A DNA stretch of 34,644 nt from Acidiferrobacteraceae bacterium (GCA_027343725.1 DAHWKH010000057.1:1-34644), one strand, 5' to 3'. Numbered from the stretch's first letter, positions 24,704-33,390 are shown. Translations and numbers: made by a program. Notes: a model not told the origin generated them from the letters alone.

Positions 24704-26872
24704 ATGGCGGAGGTCACGGTTCGGGTCGCTTTGCCCGTGCCCTTGCGGCGCGCCTTCGACTATCGGCACCCGACACCGCTCGCCCCGGGCGTGCGCGTGC
24801 GCGTGCCCTTCGGGCGGCGCGTGCTGGCGGGCATCGTGCTCGCCTCGCCCGTCGCGGCCCCGCCCGGGATCGCCTTGCGCGCCATCGCCGAGGTGATCGA
24901 TGAGGCGCCGCTTCTGAACGCCGAGCAACTGGGCCTTCTGCAATTCGTGGCCGATTACTACCATCACGCGATCGGGGAGGTCGTGTTCACGGCCCTGCCC
25001 TCGGCCTTGAAGCGCGGCCTCGTTCTGACCCCACCCAAGGCCTATCGCCTGACCCCCGCGGGCGCCCGCTCCGACGCCCCGCCGTTCCCCGCCCGCGCCC
25101 ATCGCCGCCGCGCCTTGTGGCAGGCGCTGAAGGATCGCGGCCCGCTGGCCGAGGGAGACGTGACGGCGCTTGCGCGCGGCCTGAAGCCGGTGTTGGCGGC
25201 CCTTGTCCGCGAGGGCCTCGTGGAGGTGTGTGAGCACCCGCGACCCGCTGGCGCGCCCCCCGCCGCCGGGCCGGTCTTGCGCCCCGATCAGGAGGCGGCG
25301 TGCGCGGCCGTGCGCGCGGCTCTCGGCACGTTCCAGGCCTTCCTGCTCTTCGGCGTGACCGGCAGCGGCAAGACCGAGGTCTATCTCGAGCTCATAGCGG
25401 CAGCGCGCGCGCGCGGGGACCAGGCGCTCATCCTGGTGCCGGAGATCGGACTGACGCCCCAGCTCATGGCGCGCTTTCGCGCGCGTCTCCCGGACGGCCT
25501 CGGGGTCTTGCACTCGGGCCTGAGCGAGACCGAGCGCGCGCGCGTCTGGGGGCAGGCCGCGCGCGGCGAGCTCACGGTGATCGTCGGCACGCGTTCGGCG
25601 GTGTTCGCGCCGCTCAAGCGCCTGGGTCTGATCATCGTCGACGAGGAGCACGACGGATCCTTGAAGCAGCAAGACGGGCTGCGGTATCACGCGCGCGACA
25701 TCGCGATCGTGCGCGCGCAGCGCGCGGGCGTGCCCGTGGTCTTGGGCTCGGCGACGCCCGCCCTCGAGAGCTATCGCCACGCCCTCGACGGCCGCTACCG
25801 GCTCCTGCGGCTCCCCGGTCGCGGGCCCGATCGCAGCCTGCCGCGGGTCACGATCCTGGACATGGGGCGCGAGGCCGCGGACGGGGGCTTGGGCCCGACA
25901 CTCCTTGCGGCCTTGCGCGCGCGGCTATTACGCCGCGAGCAGGCGTTGGTGTTTCTGAACCGGCGCGGCTACGCGCCCGTCCTCTTGTGCCCCGAATGCC
26001 GCTGGCACGCGCCCTGTGAGCGCTGCGACGCGCGCCTCACCGTGCATCTCGCGCGCAAGACCCTGCGCTGCCACCATTGCGGCCATGAGCGCCCGCTCCC
26101 GGCGACGTGTCCGCGCTGTGGGCACGGGCGGCTCCTGAGGGTCGGCGAGGGCACCCAGCGCCTCGAGGAGACGCTTGCGCGCGCGCTCCCCGAGGCGCGC
26201 ATTGCGCGCATCGACCGCGACACGGTGACGAGCCGGCTCGCGTTCGAGGATCTCCTCACGCGCATGCGCGCCCGGGACATCGATATCCTGGTCGGGACCC
26301 AGATGCTCGCCAAGGGCCATGACTTCGCAGACCTCACCCTGGTGGGGGTGGTCAATGCCGATCAGGGCCTCTTTGGCAGCGATTTTCGCGCCGACGAGCA
26401 GCTCTTCGCCCAGATCATGCAGGTCGCGGGCCGCGCCGGGCGCGCCGCCAAGGCCGGCGAGGTGATCATCCAGACCCACCATCCGCACCACCCCCTGTGG
26501 TCGCCCCTTGTCGCCCTCGACTACGAGGCCTTTGCCGAAGTCGCCCTCAAGGACCGTTACGAAACCGGCTTCCCGCCGTACGCCCACTGCGCGCTCCTGC
26601 GCGCCGAGGCCTTGAAGCCCGAACTCCCGCTGCGTTTTTTGGAGACGGCGCGCGCGCTCGGTCAGGGGAGCGAGGCCGTGACCCTCGGGAGCGTGTTGCC
26701 GGCGACACTCGCGCGCCGCGCCGGCTACTATCGCGCGCAACTGCTCGTAACGAGCGCCCACCGGCCGCTCCTGCAGGCCTGGCTCACGACCTGGGTCGAA
26801 CGGATCGCGCAATTGCCAGCCGGCCGCCAGGTGCGTTGGTCTTTGGATGTCGACCCCCACTCGCTCTTCTGA
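24704..26872 (+). CDS. priA: Primosomal protein N' (replication restart helicase PriA)
   Basis: A 3'-5' DNA helicase that recognises stalled forks and reloads the replisome. From the ATG at 24704 the product is 722 residues, near the E. coli length. The N-terminal 3'-end-binding domain starts VRVALPVPLRRAFDY. Walker A is GVTGSGKT (217-224), and DEEH is at 313-316. A paired zinc-binding segment begins at Cys429 (CPECRWHAPCERC, then CHHCGH and CPRCGH), followed by the C-terminal helicase lobe (GTQMLAKGHDFADLTLVGV). An upstream ATG at 24665 is in frame, but family alignment and the lack of a ribosome site there favour 24704. Confidence 0.95.
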   Translation: MAEVTVRVALPVPLRRAFDYRHPTPLAPGVRVRVPFGRRVLAGIVLASPVAAPPGIALRAIAEVIDEAPLLNAEQLGLLQFVADYYHHAIGEVVFTALPSALKRGLVLTPPKAYRLTPAGARSDAPPFPARAHRRRALWQALKDRGPLAEGDVTALARGLKPVLAALVREGLVEVCEHPRPAGAPPAAGPVLRPDQEAACAAVRAALGTFQAFLLFGVTGSGKTEVYLELIAAARARGDQALILVPEIGLTPQLMARFRARLPDGLGVLHSGLSETERARVWGQAARGELTVIVGTRSAVFAPLKRLGLIIVDEEHDGSLKQQDGLRYHARDIAIVRAQRAGVPVVLGSATPALESYRHALDGRYRLLRLPGRGPDRSLPRVTILDMGREAADGGLGPTLLAALRARLLRREQALVFLNRRGYAPVLLCPECRWHAPCERCDARLTVHLARKTLRCHHCGHERPLPATCPRCGHGRLLRVGEGTQRLEETLARALPEARIARIDRDTVTSRLAFEDLLTRMRARDIDILVGTQMLAKGHDFADLTLVGVVNADQGLFGSDFRADEQLFAQIMQVAGRAGRAAKAGEVIIQTHHPHHPLWSPLVALDYEAFAEVALKDRYETGFPPYAHCALLRAEALKPELPLRFLETARALGQGSEAVTLGSVLPATLARRAGYYRAQLLVTSAHRPLLQAWLTTWVERIAQLPAGRQVRWSLDVDPHSLF

Positions 26873-27073
26873 AGAGCGATCGCGCCCCGCCTCAGGCCCC
26901 CTTGTCGGCCTCGAAGGCCGGAAGGTCTGTCTTGCACCAAGAGGGGCGGCAGGGCCCTTGCGAAGCCCCATCCCGGTGCGCCGCCTCGGGGCCAAGCGGC
27001 GGCACGCGCGGCTTTGGACGGATGGGCACGGCCGCGAAGTCCTGCTATTGCAAGGCTTACTCATCCTTATCCA

Positions 27074-27101
27074 CCGGCAAAGATTCAGAAATCTTTTCCG
27101 G
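27074..27101 (+). other. Strong hairpin in the porin upstream region
   Basis: CCGGCAAAGATT (27074-27085), a 4-base loop CAGA and AATCTTTTCCGG form an imperfect palindrome with 11 of 12 pairs. No T-run follows, so it is not a standard terminator. It could be the end of a processed priA transcript, part of the porin leader, or a protein-binding site. Confidence 0.5.
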
Positions 27102-27118
27102 TACGAACCTTGCTTAAG

Positions 27119-27165
27119 GCCTGCCGTCCCCGTCGGGGACGGGGGCTTGGAGCCCTCCGGCAGGC
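27119..27165 (+). ncRNA. Candidate cis-regulatory RNA, compact three-way junction
   Basis: Three nested helices can form together: closing stem GCCTGCC (27119-27125) with GGCAGGC (27159-27165); arm one GTCCCC (27126-27131) with GGGGAC (27135-27140); arm two GGGCT (27143-27147) with AGCCC (27151-27155). All pairs are Watson-Crick and the junction has very few unpaired bases. It ends about 30 bases before the porin ribosome site on the same strand. I do not recognise it as a known riboswitch; conservation has not been tested. Confidence 0.4.
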
Positions 27166-27206
27166 GCCTGGACGGCGTCATTCGTCATCGTCAACAAGGG
27201 AGATTT

Positions 27207-28331
27207 ATGCACACACGCTACTTCACTCTACCGCTCGCCGCCCTGGGGCTTGCCTGCGCGCTCCCCGCGCACGCGGCGATCACTCTCGCCCCGCCCACCT
27301 CGTTTTCGGCGGGCCCGCTCGGGACTCTCTCCGCTCAGGGGATCCTGAGCGCGGCCGGCACCTGGCAAGGCCAGCCGTATCCGGGCAACCACAGCACGCG
27401 GCTCGATGTGACCAACGCGCAGATGATCCTGCAAAAGAGCTCGGGCCTCGTGCAGTTCTATGTGCAGGCCGGCGCCTACAACTTCCCGACGTTGGGCGAG
27501 CCGATCCAGCGCACTGCGTCCCTGGTCGCCAACACCTACGGGGTCGTCCCCGAGGCCTACCTCACGATCGCGCCCAGCAAGGGCTTCTCGGTGGAAGTCG
27601 GCAAGCTGCCGACCTTGGTCGGTACCGAAATGACCTGGACGTGGCAAAACCAGAACATCGAGCGCGGTCTTTTGTGGAATGACGAGAACGCCGTCAACCG
27701 CGGCGTTCAGGTGAACCTCTCCCATGGCCCGCTGGCCCTGTCCCTGTCGGTCAACGACGGGTTCTACTCGCAGCGCTACGATGTCCTCACGGGGCTTGCC
27801 ACCTACACCATCGATCGCGCGAACACCGCCTCGTTCTCCTGGTATCACCGCTTCGGCCACAGCGCCGTCAATACCTTCGTGACGCCCGTCGTGCTCGATA
27901 ACGCCGACATCTACGACCTCATGTACACGCACACGAGCGGGCCCTGGACGATCTCGCCCTACCTGCAATACATCGTCTCGCCCAAGGCCGCCTCGCTCGG
28001 CTTCACGAAGACCGAGCACGCCGGTGGGGCGGCGATCATCGCCGATTACCAGATGACGCGGATGGTCTCGCTCGCGGGCCGCGCCGAGTACGAGACGAGC
28101 TCCGGCGCCAACAGCACCACCAGCGCCAACAGCAACATCCTGGGCTTCGGGCCCGGCAGCAAGGCGTGGTCTCTGACCGTGACCCCGACCTACCAGGACC
28201 ACGGCTTTTTCACCCGCGTGGAGTTGTCCTATGTGCACGTCACCAACGCCACCGCGGGCGATGTCTTCGGGGCCGCCGGCAACCGCGCGAACCAGGTCCG
28301 CGCGATGCTGGAAACCGGCGTCACCTTCTGA
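27207..28331 (+). CDS. Outer-membrane beta-barrel porin-like protein (putative, BBP2/OmpL-like)
   Basis: A predicted outer-membrane channel. The 374-residue precursor has a signal peptide (MHTRYFTLPLAALGLACALPAHA, cleavage after residue 23) and no internal hydrophobic helix. The mature part alternates short amphipathic beta strands with loops and ends in MLETGVTF, a C-terminal Phe as expected for a BAM substrate. GKLPTLVGTEMTWTWQNQN and NRGVQVNLSHGPLALSLSVNDG recall the OmpL-like BBP2 porin family; this is recognition by eye. The substrate is unknown. The ATG at 27207 follows an AAGGGAGA site, and a strong terminator follows the stop, so it is a single-gene unit behind a structured leader region. 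Confidence 0.8.
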   Translation: MHTRYFTLPLAALGLACALPAHAAITLAPPTSFSAGPLGTLSAQGILSAAGTWQGQPYPGNHSTRLDVTNAQMILQKSSGLVQFYVQAGAYNFPTLGEPIQRTASLVANTYGVVPEAYLTIAPSKGFSVEVGKLPTLVGTEMTWTWQNQNIERGLLWNDENAVNRGVQVNLSHGPLALSLSVNDGFYSQRYDVLTGLATYTIDRANTASFSWYHRFGHSAVNTFVTPVVLDNADIYDLMYTHTSGPWTISPYLQYIVSPKAASLGFTKTEHAGGAAIIADYQMTRMVSLAGRAEYETSSGANSTTSANSNILGFGPGSKAWSLTVTPTYQDHGFFTRVELSYVHVTNATAGDVFGAAGNRANQVRAMLETGVTF

Positions 28332-28337
28332 TGATCT

Positions 28338-28365
28338 CCGGGGCCCGTAGGGGCCCCGGCTTTTT
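28338..28365 (+). terminator. Rho-independent terminator of the porin gene
   Basis: CCGGGGCCC (28338-28346), loop GTAG and GGGCCCCGG (28351-28359) make a perfect 9-bp GC stem, followed by C and TTTTT (28361-28365). The T-run touches the stop codon of the convergent RND gene. On the minus strand the hairpin lacks a T-run, so it serves the plus strand. Confidence 0.9.
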
Positions 28366-31300
28366 CAATCCCGTGACGCCTTGTCCGGCTGGTGGCGTTC
28401 GGCGAACCGCGCGTACCCGAAATAGCCAAGCGGTATGACAAACAGCGTCAAGACCGTGGACGCGAGCGTGCCGAAGATCAACGAGATGGCAAGGCCCCCG
28501 AACACCGGATCCACGATCATGATGGCGGTGCCGAGCATGATCGCCAATGCCGTGAGCATGATCGGCCGCAGGCGCACCATGCCGGCCTGGATCACGGCCT
28601 CGGTGAGGGGGTGTCCGGCGCGCCGGTAGTCGAGAATGAAATCGATGAGCAAAAGCGAGTTGCGCACGACGATGCCGGCGAGCGCGATGACGCCGATCAT
28701 CGAGGTCGCGGTGAAGAACTGGTGCAGGAGCGCGTGTCCCGGGAACACGCCGATGATCGTGAGCGGGATCGATCCCATGACGATGAGCGGGATCATGAAC
28801 GACCGGTAATAGCCCACGAGGATCATGTAGATGAGGCCGATCGCGACCCCGAAGGCCGAGCCCAGGTCGCGAAAGACATTGAGCGTCAGGCGCATCTCCC
28901 CGCTCCAGCGCAGGCCGTAGTGGAGGCTGCTCGGGTCTTGCATGAAGTCCTGTTTCAGATGCACGCCGTCGACCGTGTGGTGTTTGAGGTACTCCCACAT
29001 ATGCAGCACGGCATAGACCGGACTCCCGTGGCTCATGCCCGCCGTCACGTACACGACATCGCGCCCGTCTTTCTGATAGATGGGGCGGGGCGCGGTCTTG
29101 CGCACGACGCGCGTGAGCGCAGACAGCGGAATCTCCTTGCCTTCGGGGTTTGTGACGAACACCCGGCCGAGGTCGTAGGGGCCGGCGCGATCGGCCGTGC
29201 GCACCCGCAGGCGGATGGGGACCGGTTCCTTGGCATGCGGGATGTGCGCCGTGCCGTCGCTGATGCCCGCGAGAAAGGTCTTCAGGGTCTGGGCCACGTC
29301 CCCCGGGCTGACGCCGTCGTTCGCCGCGAGCCTGCGGTTCACCTCGACCGTGTCTTGCCGCGACCTATGGGGCACGGTGCTATCCACGCCCACCAGGTGG
29401 CGGGTGTGCGCGAACAGCCCGTAGCGCAAGTCATTGGCGATCCGTTCGACCTTGTGATAACGGGGCCCGAAGACCTCGGCCATGACGGTCGCGCGCACCG
29501 GCGGGCCCGGGGGGTGTTGCACGATCTTGATCATGGCGCCGGTACGCCGCGCAAGGCGGGTCACCGCCGGCCGCAGGCGGCGGACGATGGTGATCGAGGA
29601 GACCGAGCGCTCGCTCTTGCGCACGAGATGGACCTGCACCTCGCCGACGGTCGGGCCGTGCTTCAGGGTCGCGCCGCGCAGAAGGCCGCTGAAGTTGACG
29701 GCCCCCATGGCACCCGCCGAGAGATCGTAAGTCGTCACGTAGTGATCACGGCGCACGATGTTGCCGAGGGCCTCCACCACCCGTTGGGTGTCCTCGAGGG
29801 TGCTACCGGCATGCGTGCGCACGGTGATGTCGAAGCTGTTGTTGTTATTGCGCGGCAGCATCTTGAAGTTGACGAGCCGGAAGACCGGCATTGCAAGCAC
29901 CGCGGCGAGCAAAAGGACGATGGTCAACAGAAAGCCCCCGCGCGTGAGCGCGCGCGAGAGCAGGGCGCGCATGATGCGCTCGTAGCCGCGCTGCAGAAAG
30001 CCGGGGCCGGTGTTCTCCGCTGTGGGGTGCGCGCGCAGCCACAGGCGCGCCGCCCACGGCGCCACAGTGTAGGCGACGAACAGCGAACTAATCATGGCGA
30101 TCGGCACGTTCTTCGGGATCGGGGCCATGTAGGGCCCCATCATGCCGGTGACCGAGAGCATCGGCAGGAACGCCACGATCACCGCGAGCGTCGCGAGGTT
30201 CGTCGGCCGGCCGACCTCGTTGACCGCGAGGATCGCCTCGCGCGCGCGATCGATTCCGGGCTTGGCGTAGTGACGGAAGATGTTCTCGATCACCACGATC
30301 GAGTCGTCGACGAGCAGGCCGAGCGCCAGGATCAGCGCAAAGAGCGTGATGCGGTTGATGGTCTGTCCGCCGAGGTAGGCGATGGCCAACGTCACGAACA
30401 GGATCAGAGGGATGGTGACGGTGACGATGGCGGCCGCGCGCCAGCCGAGGAAGAGAACGAGGAGCACGACCACCGTGGTGACGGCGATGAAGAGGTGCTC
30501 GATCAGCGTGTTGACGGCGCTGTTGGCGCGTTGCCCGTCATTGCGCGTGACGTTGACGTGCACGAAGTGCGGGATCACCGGCCCTTCCAAGGCGCGCAGC
30601 TTGTGGAGGACCGCGTCGGCGACGGTCACGGCATTGGTGCCCGCGCGCTTGGCGATCGCGATCGTCGCTTCGGGGAGCTCGAGGTCGCGCGGCCGCGGTT
30701 TGGCGTACGCCCGCCCGAAACCGATCGCATGCACGGTCTTGATCCGCCCGCCGCCGTCGACGACGGTGGCGATGTCGTGGAGATACACGGGTTTGTGGGC
30801 GTAGAGGCTCACGACCGTGTCACCGACTTCGCGCGCCGAGCGCAGCATGTCGCCCGCGTGCACGGTGGTGCGGCGGTTGTGGTGGGTGAAGTGGCCCGAC
30901 GGGATGTCGACGTTGGCGGCCTCTACGACGCCTTGCACGGTCCTCAGCGTGACGTCGTAGCGGCGCATGAGCCGTGGGTCGAGGATGACGTCGATCTTGC
31001 GCCGTTGACCCCCGATCACATAGGCGAGCGAGGTGCCGGGCGCGCGCCGCAGGTGATGGAGGACGCGCACCGCGAGGTCGCGCAAGGCGACGCCGTTCAA
31101 TCGGCGCGTGGCGAGCGAGATCGTGACGATCGGGACCTGATTGACATCCAGCGGCTGGATGACCGGCTGGGCCGTGCCGGGCGGCATGCGGCTCATGTTG
31201 CTCATGATTTTGTTGTAGAGGCGCACGAGCGATGCGACGCGGTTTTCCCCGACCTTGAACTTCACGGTCACGACGCCCAGGGAATCGAAGGCCGTGCCGT

Positions 31301-31583
31301 AGGTGTGATGGATGCCGCGCATCCCGCGCAGGATCGCCTCGAGCGGATCGACCACGAGGTTCTTGATCTCGCGCGGGCTCGCGCCGGGCTTTCGGATGAG
31401 GATGTTCGCCGCCGGCACGACGATCTGCGGATTCTCCGTGCGCGGGGTGAGGTGCAGCGCCAAGAATCCCGCGGCCAGGGCCGCGATGATGATGAGGATC
31501 GTGAGCTTGCTCTCGATGAAGTAGCGCGTGAGCCGCCCCGATATGTTGAGCGGTTCCTCGGGAAGGGGGCCGGGAGCGGGCAT
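28365..31583 (-). CDS. RND-family efflux pump permease (AcrB/AcrF type)
   Basis: A proton-driven inner-membrane exporter. The 1072-residue protein has the RND duplication: a first membrane helix (LTILIIIAALAAGFLAL), a large periplasmic domain, helices 2-6 including GLLVDDSIVVIENIF with the proton-relay pair Asp426-Asp427, a second periplasmic domain, and the last helices with VVRNSLLLIDFIL, where Arg takes the place of the AcrB helix-10 Lys as in many relatives. The periplasmic parts are rich in Arg and His. The substrate cannot be told from sequence; the motif set fits multidrug-type rather than obvious metal-type pumps. The ATG at 31583 has an AGAGGA site. It is the last gene of a channel-adaptor-pump operon. 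Confidence 0.93.
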   Translation of the reverse strand: MPAPGPLPEEPLNISGRLTRYFIESKLTILIIIAALAAGFLALHLTPRTENPQIVVPAANILIRKPGASPREIKNLVVDPLEAILRGMRGIHHTYGTAFDSLGVVTVKFKVGENRVASLVRLYNKIMSNMSRMPPGTAQPVIQPLDVNQVPIVTISLATRRLNGVALRDLAVRVLHHLRRAPGTSLAYVIGGQRRKIDVILDPRLMRRYDVTLRTVQGVVEAANVDIPSGHFTHHNRRTTVHAGDMLRSAREVGDTVVSLYAHKPVYLHDIATVVDGGGRIKTVHAIGFGRAYAKPRPRDLELPEATIAIAKRAGTNAVTVADAVLHKLRALEGPVIPHFVHVNVTRNDGQRANSAVNTLIEHLFIAVTTVVVLLVLFLGWRAAAIVTVTIPLILFVTLAIAYLGGQTINRITLFALILALGLLVDDSIVVIENIFRHYAKPGIDRAREAILAVNEVGRPTNLATLAVIVAFLPMLSVTGMMGPYMAPIPKNVPIAMISSLFVAYTVAPWAARLWLRAHPTAENTGPGFLQRGYERIMRALLSRALTRGGFLLTIVLLLAAVLAMPVFRLVNFKMLPRNNNNSFDITVRTHAGSTLEDTQRVVEALGNIVRRDHYVTTYDLSAGAMGAVNFSGLLRGATLKHGPTVGEVQVHLVRKSERSVSSITIVRRLRPAVTRLARRTGAMIKIVQHPPGPPVRATVMAEVFGPRYHKVERIANDLRYGLFAHTRHLVGVDSTVPHRSRQDTVEVNRRLAANDGVSPGDVAQTLKTFLAGISDGTAHIPHAKEPVPIRLRVRTADRAGPYDLGRVFVTNPEGKEIPLSALTRVVRKTAPRPIYQKDGRDVVYVTAGMSHGSPVYAVLHMWEYLKHHTVDGVHLKQDFMQDPSSLHYGLRWSGEMRLTLNVFRDLGSAFGVAIGLIYMILVGYYRSFMIPLIVMGSIPLTIIGVFPGHALLHQFFTATSMIGVIALAGIVVRNSLLLIDFILDYRRAGHPLTEAVIQAGMVRLRPIMLTALAIMLGTAIMIVDPVFGGLAISLIFGTLASTVLTLFVIPLGYFGYARFAERHQPDKASRD

Positions 31584-31592
31584 AGGGTCCTC

Positions 31593-31961
31593 TTAGCGGG
31601 CGTTGACGGGGTGCACGGGGCTGCCGTCGTCGACGGCGCGGAACGGGGGCAGGATCAGCGTCTCGTCACCGCTCAATCCGCTCAAGACGACGGCCGTGCG
31701 CCGGCCCACGCGTCCGATCTTCAGGAGCCGGAAGCGCGCGCGCCCGTGCTCGAGCACGAATACGCCGGGCCAACCCCCGAATCGCGTGATGGCACGGCGC
31801 GGGATGCGAATGTCACCGTGGCGATCGACGTCCGCCGGCCGCTTCAGGGTCACGACCGCCCGGGTCAGGGTCGGCAGGACCGCGCGCGGCGCCGGCTTCG
31901 GCGGGGTGCGCGTGCAGGCCGCAAGCGCAAGCATCGCGCCGAGGAGCGCTGCGCGCCTCAC
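31593..31961 (-). CDS. Minimal lipoprotein efflux adaptor, C-terminal part of an RND periplasmic adaptor only
   Basis: A 122-residue lipoprotein between the channel and pump genes, where a full periplasmic adaptor (usually 350-400 residues) is expected. It starts at GTG 31961, overlapping the channel-gene stop as GTGA. Residues 1-16 are a lipoprotein signal with lipobox LAAC (Cys16), followed by a Pro-rich linker. Residues about 36-118 match the end of adaptor proteins: VTLKR, IRIPRRAI, GVFVLEHGRARFRLLKIGR, VVLSGLSGDETLIL and DDGSPV. The alpha-helical hairpin, the lipoyl domain and most of the beta-barrel are absent. A coherent start, signal and stop argue for a working gene rather than a remnant. 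The RND pump follows 9 bases later. Confidence 0.75.
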   Translation of the reverse strand: MRRAALLGAMLALAACTRTPPKPAPRAVLPTLTRAVVTLKRPADVDRHGDIRIPRRAITRFGGWPGVFVLEHGRARFRLLKIGRVGRRTAVVLSGLSGDETLILPPFRAVDDGSPVHPVNAR

Positions 31962-33319
31962 GGTTTGAGCCCCAGGGCGGGGAGCGTTGCGGGCGAGAGC
32001 GTGCCGCAGGCATCGGCGAGGGCGGCGCGGTTGCGCGCGAGCGCATAGCGCGCGGCGAGCTCGTCCTCGCGGGCCTTGACGAGGCCTTGGTCGGCGTTCA
32101 GGAGGTTGAGCAGAATCGTGCGCCCTTCGCCGTAGAGCACCTGCACGAGGGCCACGTTGCGCCGCGCGCGTTGCACGGTCGCGCGCGCGAGTATCAGGCG
32201 CTGCGCGGCGTTGTAGAGCGCGTCGTAGGCGGTGACCACGCTGCGGCGGATGCGGTCCTCGAGCCCGGTGAGCGCGGCCTCGGTCTCGGCGGCCCGGGCC
32301 TCGAGTTCCGCCGCCCGGTCGCCGTTGTGGCCGCCGTCGTACAAGGACTTGCTGATGACCGCGCCCACGGTCCAGGCGTTGTGCCGGAACGTGGGCACGC
32401 GACTGAACCATTGCGACTGGGCGGTCAGCGTCACGTGCAGCGAGGAGCGCCCGCGCGCCGCCGCGCCTTGCGCGCGCAAGGCGCGGATCTTGGCGCGCAG
32501 CGCCGCCACGTCGGCGCGATGCCGGAGGGCGACCCGCAGGAGCTGGCGCAGGGGGCGGCGCGGCATGGCGACCGGCCCGAAGGTCTGGGCGGGGATGTGG
32601 ATGGCAAGCCCCGCAGGCGCGCCCATGGCGAGCGCGAGATCCGTGCGCGCGTTGGCGACGTCGTTTTGCGCGCCCAAGAGGAACTCGCGGGCGGCGCCGA
32701 GATTGACCGCGGCCGTGAGCGCATCCGAGTGGAGGATGCGCCCGCGCGCGTACAGGCGGCGCGTGGTGTGGGCATGACGCGCGGCCACGGCCACCGCCCC
32801 TCGGGCGACCCGGACCCCGGCCTTGGCCATCACGAGGCCTTCATAGGCGGTGACGACCGTAGCCACGATGCGTTGCCGGGTGCGCGCCCCGGCGCGTCCC
32901 GCCGCTTGCTTCGCGAAGCGCCCGGCGCGCACCGCGTCGTGGATCGCGCCACCCTCGTAAAGCGGCCAGGCGAGGGACAAGGACGCCGTGCCCAGGCGGC
33001 GCACGCCGGGGCTATTGAGGGTGCTCGGTGTGAATGCCTGGGCGCTCACCTGGCGGCGTTCGAGTTCCGCCGACAGCGCCAGGAGCGGGTTGTCGCTGAA
33101 AAGATAGCCGTAGCTTGCCGTCGCCCGCACCGAGCCCTCGCTTTGCGCGGCGCGCAAGGCGGCGCGCGCCTGCGCCTGGCGTGCGCGCGCCAGGGCCTGG
33201 GCGCTGCTGTGACGGAGGGCATAACGCACGGCCGCGCTCAAGGGGAACGTCCGGCCGCGTGCCAGCGGCAGGGTCGCCACGAGGGCTATGACGATCACGA
33301 TCAGAGGCAGCCGGCCCAT
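31958..33319 (-). CDS. TolC-family outer-membrane efflux channel protein
   Basis: Forms the trimeric exit duct of the tripartite pump. The 453-residue product has a signal peptide (MGRLPLIVIVIALVATLPLARG) and two repeats of the outer-membrane efflux protein domain, seen as LSLAWPLYEGGAIHDAVRAG in the first half and AVISKSLYDGGHNGDRAAEL in the second. Each repeat is followed by long Ala/Arg-rich coiled-coil helices. I place the start at the ATG at 33319, five bases after an AAGGAG site; the upstream GTG at 33325 overlaps that site. It is the first gene of the efflux operon, which is unusual since the adaptor often comes first. Confidence 0.9.
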   Translation of the reverse strand: MGRLPLIVIVIALVATLPLARGRTFPLSAAVRYALRHSSAQALARARQAQARAALRAAQSEGSVRATASYGYLFSDNPLLALSAELERRQVSAQAFTPSTLNSPGVRRLGTASLSLAWPLYEGGAIHDAVRAGRFAKQAAGRAGARTRQRIVATVVTAYEGLVMAKAGVRVARGAVAVAARHAHTTRRLYARGRILHSDALTAAVNLGAAREFLLGAQNDVANARTDLALAMGAPAGLAIHIPAQTFGPVAMPRRPLRQLLRVALRHRADVAALRAKIRALRAQGAAARGRSSLHVTLTAQSQWFSRVPTFRHNAWTVGAVISKSLYDGGHNGDRAAELEARAAETEAALTGLEDRIRRSVVTAYDALYNAAQRLILARATVQRARRNVALVQVLYGEGRTILLNLLNADQGLVKAREDELAARYALARNRAALADACGTLSPATLPALGLKP

Positions 33320-33345
33320 ACACACTCCTTATGAGGACGCCGCGG

Positions 33346-33363
33346 GCGGTTCGGGATAACCGC
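33346..33363 (-). promoter_or_regulatory. Inverted repeat upstream of the efflux operon
   Basis: GCGGTT (33346-33351) and AACCGC (33358-33363) form a perfect 6-bp inverted repeat with a 6-base spacer, about 27 bases before the channel-gene start. It could be an operator or a leader hairpin. An AT-rich stretch at 33365-33398 beside it probably carries the promoter, but no convincing hexamer pair is visible. Confidence 0.3.
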
Positions 33364-33390
33364 TGTAATGTTAGTCCATAAGTAAATGCT

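Larger units (their letters stand above)
26873..27206 (+). other. priA-porin intergenic region with structured segments
   Basis: I can support no gene in these 334 bases. An open frame runs through into the porin gene but has no family resemblance before the signal peptide. The first half is GC-rich with only a small CGGCCT/AGGCCG hairpin near 26903-26917. The second half turns AT-richer (27040-27120), includes the DnaA-box-like TTATCCACC (27067-27075), and then holds the hairpin at 27074-27101 and the three-way junction at 27119-27165. The porin ribosome site AAGGGAGA is at 27196-27203. Confidence 0.6.

Noticed and set aside
26847..27206. N-terminal extension of the porin frame
   Set aside because: It would bury a clear signal peptide and ribosome site at 27207 and overlaps the priA end.
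31921..31965. Frameshift between channel and adaptor genes as the reason for the short adaptor
   Set aside because: The channel gene runs to a normal family C-terminus and no adaptor N-terminal motifs are present in any frame here.
28392..32048. 1218-codon open frame opposite the RND operon
   Set aside because: Extremely rich in Asp, Glu, His and Arg with no domain; it is the reverse of hydrophobic membrane-helix codons in the pump.
31593..32411. Longer frame that would extend the mini-adaptor to 272 residues
   Set aside because: The extra residues overlap the channel gene, are Arg/Ala low complexity and do not resemble adaptor domains; a lipoprotein signal begins at 31961.
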